Shown here piece by piece: positions 49,670-57,242 of a stretch of DNA of 64,000 nt; positions within the stretch are counted from its first letter, which is position 1, and the number at the start of each line of letters is the position of its first letter. The DNA is taken from assembly GCA_002335385.1 (NCBI GenBank), contig DCVK01000054.1, positions 107,626 through 171,625 on the forward strand, read 5' to 3'. This DNA comes from Candidatus Aminicenantes bacterium UBA2190 (GTDB lineage: Bacteria > Acidobacteriota > Aminicenantia > UBA2199). The notes below the pieces were generated by a model that ran no database searches, was not told where the DNA came from, and was given only the letters and a program-made list of their open reading frames with translations. The position numbers and the translations under genes were made by a program.

Positions 49670-50878
49670 ATGAAGATCAGCAGGGAATTCATTGAGAAGA
49701 TCCCCAAAACCGACCTGCACCTGCACCTGGACGGCTCGCTGCGTCTCCCGACCCTGGTCGAGCTGGCCCGGGAGCAGGGGGTCGAGCTCCCGGCCTGGGA
49801 CGAGGCCGGCCTGCGCCGCCTGGTCTTCAAAAACGCATATGCCGATCTGCCCGAGTACCTGAAGGGCTTCGCCTACACCACGGCCGTCATGCAGACGCCG
49901 GAAGCGCTGGAGCGCGTGGGGTATGAACTGGCCGTGGACAACCAGGCTGAGGGGGTGCGCTACATCGAGGTGCGCTTCGCGCCGCAGCTGCACCAGAACG
50001 CCCGCATGACCAGCATCGGCGTCATGGCGGCGCTGGACCGCGGCCTGGCCCTTGCCAAAAGCGAGTTCAACGCCCGGTCGGAAGTGCAGGGGGGCGACGA
50101 GCCTCCCTTCGATTATGGCATCATCGCCTGCGCCATGCGCATGTTCGGCAAGGGCTTCTCGGCCTACTTCGACAGCCTGCTCGACGTCCACGCCCATTCC
50201 GAGCGCAAGTGGGTGTTCGCCCTGGCCTCGCAGGAACTGGTCCGCGCGGCGGTGGAAGCCCGCGACCGGCTCGGGCTGCCCATTGTCGGCTTCGACCTGG
50301 CCGGCGCCGAGGCGGGCTACCCGGCCGGCGACCACGCCCAGGCTTACGCCCTGGCCCACAAGAACTTCCTCAAGAAGACCGTGCATGCCGGCGAGGCCTA
50401 CGGCCCGGAAAGCATCTTCCAGGCCATCACCGACCTGCATGCCGACCGCCTGGGCCATGCCGTCTATCTGTTCGACCCCCACATGATCAAGAGTCCCGAC
50501 ATTAGGGACAAGAAGGCTTATGTGGCCAACCTGGTGCAGTTCATCGCCGACCGGCGCATCACCATCGAGGTCTGCCTGACCTCCAACCTGCAGACCATCC
50601 CCGCCATCCGCAACCTCTCGCAGCACTCGTTCCGCCACATGCGCAAGGCCAAGCTGTCGGCCACGTTCTGCACCGACAACCGCACCGTCTCCCAGACCAC
50701 GGTGACCGACGAGATTCTCAAGGCCGTGCAGGCCTTCCACATCACCCCCAAGGAACTGAAGAACTTCGTCATCTATGGCTTCAAGCGCAGTTTCTTTCCC
50801 GGCACCTATTTCAAAAAAAGGGAGTACGTCCACCAGATCATCGAGTATTACGAGAAGATCGAAAAGCAATTTTCGTGA
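49670..50878 (+). CDS. add: Adenosine deaminase
   Basis: A 402-residue metal-dependent deaminase. Motifs: TDLHLHLDGSLRLPTL (zinc-binding HxH), RYIEVRFAPQ, VGFDLAGAEAGYP, KKTVHAGEAYGP (His and catalytic Glu), RLGHAVYL, CLTSNLQT and FCTDNRTVSQ (Asp, in place of the usual STDDP). It converts adenosine or deoxyadenosine to inosine, which is then cleaved by the phosphorylase. It is longer than most family members (about 340), with an insert around residues 125-160. ATG 49670 follows the previous stop directly (TAGGATG). The stop TGA is part of the repeat element that follows. Confidence 0.9.
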   Translation: MKISREFIEKIPKTDLHLHLDGSLRLPTLVELAREQGVELPAWDEAGLRRLVFKNAYADLPEYLKGFAYTTAVMQTPEALERVGYELAVDNQAEGVRYIEVRFAPQLHQNARMTSIGVMAALDRGLALAKSEFNARSEVQGGDEPPFDYGIIACAMRMFGKGFSAYFDSLLDVHAHSERKWVFALASQELVRAAVEARDRLGLPIVGFDLAGAEAGYPAGDHAQAYALAHKNFLKKTVHAGEAYGPESIFQAITDLHADRLGHAVYLFDPHMIKSPDIRDKKAYVANLVQFIADRRITIEVCLTSNLQTIPAIRNLSQHSFRHMRKAKLSATFCTDNRTVSQTTVTDEILKAVQAFHITPKELKNFVIYGFKRSFFPGTYFKKREYVHQIIEYYEKIEKQFS

Positions 50879-50966
50879 TTTGTGAATCGTGATTCGTAAT
50901 TCGAAGCCGCACGGTATCGGGCCTTCGCTTTTTTCTTCTCGAATCACGAATCACGAATCACGAATA
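50871..50966. repeat. Inverted word-repeat element (ATTCGTG words)
   Basis: Left arm TTTCGTGATTTGTGAATCGT and ATTCGTAATTCGAAG (50870-50906), right arm TCGAATCACGAATCACGAAT and CACGAAT (50939-50965). A nested hairpin CGAAGCC/GGCCTTCG followed by CTTTTTTCTT inside the loop has the look of an intrinsic terminator. The first word supplies the add stop codon. Confidence 0.85.
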
Positions 50967-50983
50967 CCGGTTGCTCGGGTTTC

Positions 50984-51012
50984 TTGACTTTTCAGCGATT
51001 CCTGACTACCAT
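50984..51012 (+). promoter_or_regulatory. Promoter of nupC
   Basis: TTGACT (50984-50989), 17 bases, TACCAT (51007-51012). Same hexamers and spacer as the udk promoter; here a leader of about 30 bases with AGGTG precedes ATG 51049. Confidence 0.65.
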
Positions 51013-51048
51013 GAAGTTTCAAAATCCGTACCGAGCCATAGGTGCATC

Positions 51049-52398
51049 ATGAACCTGATCTCGCTCCTGCGCGGCATTCTGGGTTTGTTCCTGATCATCG
51101 GCATCGCCCTGCTGTTCTCCAACAACCGCCGGCGGGTCAGCTGGCCCCTGGTCGGCAAGGGCATCCTCATCCAGCTGGTGTTCGCCGTCTTCATCCTCTA
51201 TGCCGACGCGCTGCGTTCCTGGTTCGCGCCGCTGGGCTGGCCCAAGGCGGCCATCTCCTGGCTGGGCGGCGCCGTGGTCAGCCTGCTCGGCTTCACCACC
51301 GAGGGCTCGCGCTTCGTCTTCGGCCGCCTGGCGGCCAACTCGGGGCCGGACAGCCTGGGCGTCTACTTCGCCTTCCAGGTGCTGCCGACGATCGTCTTCG
51401 TGGCCACCCTGACATCGGTCCTCTATTACCTCGGCATCCTGCAGGCGGTGGTCAAGGGCATGGCCTGGATCATGGCCAAGCTCCTGGGCACCTCGGGGGC
51501 CGAGTCGCTCTCCAATACGGCCAACATCTTCGTGGGCCAGACCGAGGCGCCGCTGCTGATCAAGCCCTATATCGGCAACATGACCAATTCCGAGATCCTG
51601 ACCGTCATGGTCGGCGGCATGGCCACCATCGCCGGCGGCGTGATGGCCGCCTATATCCAGATGCTCGGCCAGGCATTGGCCGAGGTGCAGCAGATCCCCC
51701 TGGCCGAGGCGCAGCTGCGCTTTGCCGTGCAGCTGCTGGCGGCCAGCGTCATGGCAGCGCCGGCCGGGCTGGTCATCTCCAAGGTCCTTTTTCCGGAAAC
51801 GGGCACGCCGGCGACCAAGGGCAAGGTCAACCTGAAGGTGGAGAAGAACGCCGACAACGTCATCGAGGCGGCGGCCACCGGCGCCGGCGACGGCATGCAG
51901 CTGGCGCTGAACGTCGGCGCCATGCTCATCGCCTTCATCGCCGGCATCGCCCTGATCAATTACCTCTTCACCGGCCTGGGCGACCTGCTGGGCGTCAACG
52001 CCTATCTCCAGGCCCATTTCGGCATGCCGCTATCGCTGCAGCTCATTTTCGGCGTGGTGCTGCGCTACCTGGCCGTCGGCATCGGCGTGCCCGCGGCCGA
52101 CGCCTTTCATTTCGGCAGCCTGCTGGGCACCAAGGTGGTGCTCAACGAGTTCGTCGGCTACATCGACCTGGTCGGCCTGATCCGGCAGGGCGCCCTGAGC
52201 CCCAAGGCCATCACCATGGCCACCTACGCCATGTGCGGCTTCGCCAACTTCTCCTCGATCGCCATCCAGATCGGCGGCATCGCCCCCATGGCGCCGCACC
52301 GCAGGAAGGACATCGCGGCGCTGGGGCTGAAGGCGGTCCTGGGCGGCACGCTGGCCACCTTGATGACCGCCACGTTGGCCGGAATCTTGCTCGGCTGA
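51049..52398 (+). CDS. nupC: NupC-family concentrative nucleoside transporter
   Basis: A 449-residue membrane protein with the CNT order: three N-terminal helices (GLFLIIGIALLFSNNRRRVSW), GKGILIQLVFAVFIL, FAFQVLPTIVFVATLTSVLYYLGIL, NIFVGQTEAPLLIKPYIGNMTNSE (nucleoside-binding), VGGMATIAGGVMAAYI, GKVNLKVEKNADNVIEAAATGAGDG and AMCGFANFSSIAIQIGG. It imports nucleosides with sodium or protons. Together with udk, add, PRTase and the phosphorylases it makes a complete uptake-to-salvage set. ATG 51049 has AGGTG nearby; the frame extension to 50971 is not needed. Confidence 0.9.
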   Translation: MNLISLLRGILGLFLIIGIALLFSNNRRRVSWPLVGKGILIQLVFAVFILYADALRSWFAPLGWPKAAISWLGGAVVSLLGFTTEGSRFVFGRLAANSGPDSLGVYFAFQVLPTIVFVATLTSVLYYLGILQAVVKGMAWIMAKLLGTSGAESLSNTANIFVGQTEAPLLIKPYIGNMTNSEILTVMVGGMATIAGGVMAAYIQMLGQALAEVQQIPLAEAQLRFAVQLLAASVMAAPAGLVISKVLFPETGTPATKGKVNLKVEKNADNVIEAAATGAGDGMQLALNVGAMLIAFIAGIALINYLFTGLGDLLGVNAYLQAHFGMPLSLQLIFGVVLRYLAVGIGVPAADAFHFGSLLGTKVVLNEFVGYIDLVGLIRQGALSPKAITMATYAMCGFANFSSIAIQIGGIAPMAPHRRKDIAALGLKAVLGGTLATLMTATLAGILLG

Positions 52399-52407
52399 AC
52401 AGCCGTT

Positions 52408-52588
52408 CCGTGATTCGTTATTTGTAAATCGTGATTCGTGAAGAGAAGAGGTCGGGTAAGCGGCAGGCCGCAATGAACTTGGTTTTGGATTCATCCAGCC
52501 GGGATGCCGGGACGAAAAATGTCGCACAGCCACGATTTTGCCATTGTTTCTCATGCGAATCACGAATCACGATTTACGAATCACGAAG
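52408..52588. repeat. Inverted word-repeat element (ATTCGTG words) with long loop
   Basis: Left arm CCGTGATTCGTTATTTGTAA and ATCGTGATTCGTGAAG (52408-52443), right arm TGCGAATCACGAATCACGAT and TTACGAATCACGAAGAC (52554-52590). The loop of about 110 bases begins GAAGAGGTCGGG and has AATG and TTGGTTT words like the loop at 44.04 kb. Confidence 0.82.
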
Positions 52589-52606
52589 ACAAGGAGGTGC
52601 TTGCCC

Positions 52607-54718
52607 ATGAAAAAAATGTCCCTGGTCATCCTGCTGGCTGTTGCCAGCCTGGCGCCGCTGGCCGCTGCCAAGAGGCCATTCACCATCGATGAACTTTATG
52701 GGCTGAAGGGCGTGTCGGGCCTGGCCCTTTCCCCGACCGGCGACCGGCTGGTGTTCGAGGTGTCGTCGACCGACCTGAAGAAAGCGGAGCGCAACACCGA
52801 CCTGTACGAGATCCGCTTGCCGGCCGGGACGGTACGGCAGCTGACCTACGACAAGGGCTCGGAGAACTCGGCGGTCTGGTCGCCCGACGGCCAGACGCTC
52901 TATTTCGTGTCGAGCCGCAACGGCTCGCCCCAGCTTTATGGCCTGCCGGTCGACGGCGGCGAGGCCAGGAAAATCACCGATTTCGCCGCGGGCGTCTCCT
53001 CGCCGCTGCCCCTGGCCGACGGCAAGAGCCTGGTCTTCACCGCGGCGGTCTATCCCGAGTGCGGAGCCGAAGGCGACTGCCACAAAAAGCAGGCTGACAG
53101 GCTGGCCAGTGGGCCGGTCCAGGCGCACCTGGCCGATTCACTCCTTTACCGGCACTGGGATTCGTACCGTGAATTCCGCTACAGCCATCTGTTCCGCTGC
53201 GAACTGGAGTCGGGAAAGGTGACGATGCTGACCGCCGGCCAGGCCGACTTCCCGACCTTCAACCACGGCAACGGCCGGGGCTTTGACGTCTCGCCCGACC
53301 ACCGGGAAATCTGCGTGGTGCACAATCCCGATGCCCGGCCCGAGATCTCGACCAACAGCGACCTGCTGCTCCTCGCCGCCGACGGCAAGGGGGAGCCCCG
53401 TTCGCTAACCGCCGCCAACACCGCCTTCGACGGCGATCCCCTCTATTCGCCCGACGGCCGCTGGATCGCCTACCGCACCCAGGCGACTCCCGGCTACGAG
53501 GCCGATTGCTTCCGCCTCGCCCTGTATGACCGATTGCAGAAGACCTCCCACGTCCTGACCGCGACGATCGACAACTGGGTGGAGGCCGTGCGCTGGGCTC
53601 CCGACTCGAAGGCGGTCTATTTCCTGGTCCAGGAGAAGGGGCGGACGCCGCTCTTCAAGGCAGACGTCGCGTCGGCCAAGCTCAGCCGGGTGCTCGTGGA
53701 CAAGAGCATCCGCGATTTCGTGATCCTTGCCGGCAACCGCGGCGTCGTCTACACCCGCTCGGCGGTGGGCGAGCCGGTCGAGCTCTGGACGGCCCGCTTC
53801 GACGGCCGGCCGCCCCGCCGCCTGACGACATTCAACCTGGCATTGGAGCGGGAGGTCGACATCCGTCCGGCCGAGGAGATTTGGGTCAAGGGAGCCGGGG
53901 ACCGAAACATCCAGGTATTCGTCGTCAAGCCCCACGGGTTCGACCCGGCAAGGAAATACCCCCTGATCCTCAATGTCCACGGCGGTCCGCAATCGATGTG
54001 GCACGACAGTTTCCGCGGCGATTGGCAGGTCTACCCGGGCGCCGGCTACGTCGTGGCTTTTCCCAATCCCCACGGTTCCACCGGCTTCGGCCAGGAGTTC
54101 ACCGCTGCCATCTCCAAGGACTGGAACGGCAAGGTGATGGGGGACATTGAGAAGGTGGCCGATCACCTCGCCGGCCTGCCCTATGTCGACGCCGAACGCA
54201 TGGGGGCCATGGGCTGGTCCTGGGGCGGATACGCCATGATGTGGCTCGAGGGTCAGCCGACCCGCTTCAAGGCGCTGGCGGCGATGATGGGGGTTTACGA
54301 CCTGCGCTCGATGCACGGGGCCACCGAGGAACTCTGGTTCCCGCAATGGGACCTGGGGGGGGTGCCCTGGGCCGACGCCGGGGGATACGAGCGCATGAAC
54401 CCCTCCTCGCGGGCGGCCAGCTACAAGACGCCCTGCCTGGTGATCACCGGCGAGCGCGACTACCGCGTCCCCTACACCCAGAGCCTGCACTTCTTCACCG
54501 ACCTGCAGTCGCAAGGGGTTCCCTCGCGCCTGATCGTCTTCAAGAACGACGGCCATTGGCCCGACAACCTGAAGTCGATGCCGGTCTATTACAACGCCCA
54601 CCTCGAGTGGTTTCACCGCTTCCTGGGCGGCGGCCCGGCGCCCTACGACACCGAGAGGATGATCCGCAACACGGTCTTTGATGAAGGAGTGAAAGAGTCA
54701 GAAGAGCGTGAGAAGTGA
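52607..54718 (+). CDS. S9-family serine peptidase (dipeptidyl/acylaminoacyl peptidase type)
   Basis: A 703-residue protein. Signal peptide (MKKMSLVILLAVASLAPLAAA), then a seven-blade-like propeller with TolB-style blades (GLALSPTGDRLVF, AVWSPDGQTLYFVS, PLYSPDGRWIAY, VRWAPDSKAVYF), then the hydrolase: LNVHGGPQSMWHDSF, GWSWGGYAMMWL (nucleophile Ser), GERDYRVPY (Asp) and NDGHWPDN (His). It cleaves short peptides, in the periplasm. ATG 52607 follows GGAGG. The last residues (VKESEEREK) are encoded by GTGAAAGAGT-type words that belong to the next repeat element, so the C-terminus may have been rewritten by it. Confidence 0.87.
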   Translation: MKKMSLVILLAVASLAPLAAAKRPFTIDELYGLKGVSGLALSPTGDRLVFEVSSTDLKKAERNTDLYEIRLPAGTVRQLTYDKGSENSAVWSPDGQTLYFVSSRNGSPQLYGLPVDGGEARKITDFAAGVSSPLPLADGKSLVFTAAVYPECGAEGDCHKKQADRLASGPVQAHLADSLLYRHWDSYREFRYSHLFRCELESGKVTMLTAGQADFPTFNHGNGRGFDVSPDHREICVVHNPDARPEISTNSDLLLLAADGKGEPRSLTAANTAFDGDPLYSPDGRWIAYRTQATPGYEADCFRLALYDRLQKTSHVLTATIDNWVEAVRWAPDSKAVYFLVQEKGRTPLFKADVASAKLSRVLVDKSIRDFVILAGNRGVVYTRSAVGEPVELWTARFDGRPPRRLTTFNLALEREVDIRPAEEIWVKGAGDRNIQVFVVKPHGFDPARKYPLILNVHGGPQSMWHDSFRGDWQVYPGAGYVVAFPNPHGSTGFGQEFTAAISKDWNGKVMGDIEKVADHLAGLPYVDAERMGAMGWSWGGYAMMWLEGQPTRFKALAAMMGVYDLRSMHGATEELWFPQWDLGGVPWADAGGYERMNPSSRAASYKTPCLVITGERDYRVPYTQSLHFFTDLQSQGVPSRLIVFKNDGHWPDNLKSMPVYYNAHLEWFHRFLGGGPAPYDTERMIRNTVFDEGVKESEEREK

Positions 54719-54820
54719 AAGAGACGGACGGACAGGCAAGAGCCAATCTCGAAGAAACTGCAAGCGATTCGTGTTCTGAAAGACCAAACTCTTTCTCTAA
54801 TCACTAATCACTGATTACTG
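54684..54820. repeat. Degenerate inverted word-repeat element overlapping a coding end
   Basis: Left arm GAAGGAGTGAAAGAGTCAGA with GTGAGAAGTGAAAGAGAC (54684-54725), right arm ACTCTTTCTCTAATCACTAA with TCACTGATTACT (54788-54819). Pairing is partial. The left arm lies inside the last codons of the S9 peptidase gene and includes its stop codon. Confidence 0.55.
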
Positions 54821-54844
54821 TTCCCGGCAAGAGGCCGCGACCCG

Positions 54845-56254
54845 TCACGGCCTTATTTTAGTCAATGCCTCGACTGCAATGGATCCCTTGCATTCCTGAC
54901 AATTGGTGTCGGAGGAGATTATTGTGACGGAAAATTGTTTTGTGCCTGCGTTAGACCATCTGGCGCTATAGGGAACATCAAACACCTCATTGGGGAAAAG
55001 TTCCGGAATATGAAAGGTGGTTGTCCTGTGATCCTGCACGATAAAGTTGATTTTAAAAGGAGCCGATTTATTTGGGTATTGGTTTTTCACTTTGGCAATA
55101 AGGGTGACTCGCTCATTAATTTTGGTTTTTATTGGGGCCGAAAAAGAAATGGCGAGGCACTCCGGATCTATTCCACCTGGATCAAAATGGTCTCCAATAT
55201 ATACATGAAAATGACCGGATTCAATATTGTTGGCTTCGTTCAATTCCGTGATTTCCTCTTTGAAGTCGATCCAGGATTTGTAAGCTTTTTTCCCGGGAAC
55301 GTAAAAACGATTGCTAATTGACCGTTTTATTGATTGGCCTGGATTTAAGGCGGGGACATCCATCACGTTTGCGCCACCATGAGATGCTCCTTCAAGGAAC
55401 AACCATAGTTTTGAAGGAGGGGATATTCCCGGACCTATGTTTTTAACCTCCGTTGTGACCTTTTTATTCCCAAGGATGCGAATATCGCCCACGCCGGTGA
55501 CATATACGGCCAAATCACATACCGGGTCCACTCTGGTAAATCTGGACTTCTCGTTATTTTCTTCATTGTCTTCTTCGATGACGTCATGAGAATCGACTGT
55601 AAGGACATTTTTGTATACTCCCATTTCACGAACGGTGTAATGATATCTGATGCTTTGAGCATTCAGCCCATCACCAACCAAGTTGCTTAAGCTGGGGACA
55701 TTAAAATATTTATTAATGGTCTGGAATTTTACGGGCCCGGTAATGGTGAGTTTCGCTGCACACGGTGGTGATTTGGTGGTATTCAAGTTGGTAATCGTTG
55801 CACTGACCGTGACCCGGTCTCCTATTTTGGGAAATTCAGGCTGAACGGATATTCTGCCGGAAACGCATAAGTCTGGTTTTGCCTGCGGAGATACAATTTT
55901 TAATGGGTTATTGCTTGTGTCAGACACGTTGACGGTTTTCTCCTTGACCGATATCTTGAAGCCATCCCCGCTAATTGAATCGTACCCGGTGTCATATTTG
56001 CCCACCAGCCATGTATAGCTCAGAATGCCGTTGCCAGCAGGAACATTCCCATCAATGATGTGGATCAAAGCATTATTTCGCCAAAGGGTGATTTTAAAAG
56101 GGTTTCTTGTGCCATCCGCTGTCCATTGTATGGTCTTTGCAGATCCTATCGCCCATTCTTCGCCTCCATTGGGTGTAGTAACGGTGATGGATTGTGGAGA
56201 CAATTGGGTATAGAAAGAAACCAGAAACAGAGTTAAGAACAAATTTATTTTCAT
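54845..56254 (-). CDS. Secreted CARDB/Ig-like protein in an AT-rich island
   Basis: A 469-residue protein with a signal peptide (MKINLFLTLFLVSFYTQLSPQ). Residues 24-120 resemble the Kre9/Knh-type domain of secreted bacterial proteins (VTTPNGGEEWAIGSAKTIQWTA, LWRNNALIHII). Then come CARDB-like modules: KPDLCVSGRISVQPEFPKIGDRVTVSATITN, CDLAVYVTGVGDIRILGNKKVTTEVKNIG and a third near the end with APIKTKINERVTLIAKVKNQYP. Such domains mediate adhesion or scaffold surface polymers. The gene and its flanks have visibly lower GC than the rest and use AT-ending codons, which suggests transfer. The start has AGGTG 5 bases upstream. Confidence 0.78.
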   Translation of the reverse strand: MKINLFLTLFLVSFYTQLSPQSITVTTPNGGEEWAIGSAKTIQWTADGTRNPFKITLWRNNALIHIIDGNVPAGNGILSYTWLVGKYDTGYDSISGDGFKISVKEKTVNVSDTSNNPLKIVSPQAKPDLCVSGRISVQPEFPKIGDRVTVSATITNLNTTKSPPCAAKLTITGPVKFQTINKYFNVPSLSNLVGDGLNAQSIRYHYTVREMGVYKNVLTVDSHDVIEEDNEENNEKSRFTRVDPVCDLAVYVTGVGDIRILGNKKVTTEVKNIGPGISPPSKLWLFLEGASHGGANVMDVPALNPGQSIKRSISNRFYVPGKKAYKSWIDFKEEITELNEANNIESGHFHVYIGDHFDPGGIDPECLAISFSAPIKTKINERVTLIAKVKNQYPNKSAPFKINFIVQDHRTTTFHIPELFPNEVFDVPYSARWSNAGTKQFSVTIISSDTNCQECKGSIAVEALTKIRP

Positions 56255-56548
56255 TTTTTCACCTGCCGCGCGAAGGTCCGGATTATCCTGTTATCTCATA
56301 TTGATAATATTGACTTTTTTGATAAATATCTCATTTTTTACGAATAGCCTTCCCATGGGTGATGGTAAAAAGGATTCATTTTCCTTAACCAGGCATCGGG
56401 GCAGGTCTTTAAATTGATGCAACGCAAATAATCCAGCGAACTCGGCGAGAAGGCCATTGAATATCATTTTGCAGCGACAGGTCGCGACTGTCACTGCAGA
56501 TTCGCAAGATGGTTATTCCCTCTCGACCGGAACGTTGATCGCGGGGAT
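56255..56548. other. AT-rich 294-base gap beside the CARDB gene
   Basis: Part of the low-GC island. A 67-codon minus-strand frame (GTG start near 56494) lacks support and is not called. A near-perfect palindrome GCAGCGACAG-GTCGCGA-CTGTCACTGC lies at 56471-56497. Confidence 0.5.
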
Positions 56549-57235
56549 TCAGAGAATCGGAAACTCGCTGATCGCGGGGATGACGAATGCCGGTGCGAAA
56601 CCCTCGGGAACGGGAAGGCCCCCGGGATTGACCCAGCAGAAGTCCATGCCGGCGTTGCGCGCCGCGGCCATGTCCGAGGTGACGCTGTCCCCGACATAAA
56701 GAATATCAGCGGCCTGCACGCCGATCTTTTGCAGGGCCGGCGCGAAGATGCGCGGGTCAGGCTTGGCGATGCCGACTTCCTCGGAAATGACGATGGACCG
56801 GAAAAAGCGGGTGATGGGCGAGGCGGCGAAGCGCCGGTTCTGCACCGCGGCGATGCCGTTGGTGATCAGGGCCAGCGGGAATTTTTCCGCCAGCTCCCGT
56901 ACCCGTTCGAGCGCCCCGGGGAGTAGCTGCGGCTGGCAGGCCAGCGTTTCCAGATAGAACGGGCTTACGCGCTCCGGGAGCAGGCCGGGGAAATCGAGTT
57001 CGGCGGCCAGGCGGCGGAAACGCTCGATACGCAAGGTCGCCTGGTCCGTTTCCCCGCGCTCGAACTCCTGCCAGACGTCGTGATTGTGGCGGCGATAGGC
57101 CGCGATGAAGGCTTCCGCCTTCGCGCGGACCCGGAATTTCTCCCAACAGGCCAGCAGGGCGTTGCGTTCGGCGCTGGGATAGTCGAACAGGGTGTCGTCG
57201 GCGTCGAAGAAAATGCTCTTGTAGCGCCTGGCCAA
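56549..57235 (-). CDS. HAD-family hydrolase, YjjG-like nucleotidase
   Basis: A 228-residue HAD phosphatase. Motif I FFDADDTLFDYP (nucleophile Asp), motif II LITNGI, motif III KPDPRIF (Lys) and motif IV YVGDSVTSDMAAARNAGMDFCWVNPGG. The large cap domain between I and II (AERNALLACWEKFRVRAKAEAF) matches the YjjG family, which dephosphorylates pyrimidine nucleoside monophosphates. It closes the cdd-deoC-AOR-moaD-deoA operon. The start is probably TTG 57235, 7 bases after the deoA stop; ATG 57307 inside deoA is an alternative. The frame ends shortly before the AT-rich island. Confidence 0.85.
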   Translation of the reverse strand: MARRYKSIFFDADDTLFDYPSAERNALLACWEKFRVRAKAEAFIAAYRRHNHDVWQEFERGETDQATLRIERFRRLAAELDFPGLLPERVSPFYLETLACQPQLLPGALERVRELAEKFPLALITNGIAAVQNRRFAASPITRFFRSIVISEEVGIAKPDPRIFAPALQKIGVQAADILYVGDSVTSDMAAARNAGMDFCWVNPGGLPVPEGFAPAFVIPAISEFPIL

Positions 57236-57242
57236 GTCGATC

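Noticed and set aside
56291..56494. A 67-codon minus-strand frame in the AT-rich gap
   Set aside because: GTG start without ribosome site, no recognisable domain, and it runs through a palindrome; in AT-rich sequence it could still be a remnant but cannot be supported.
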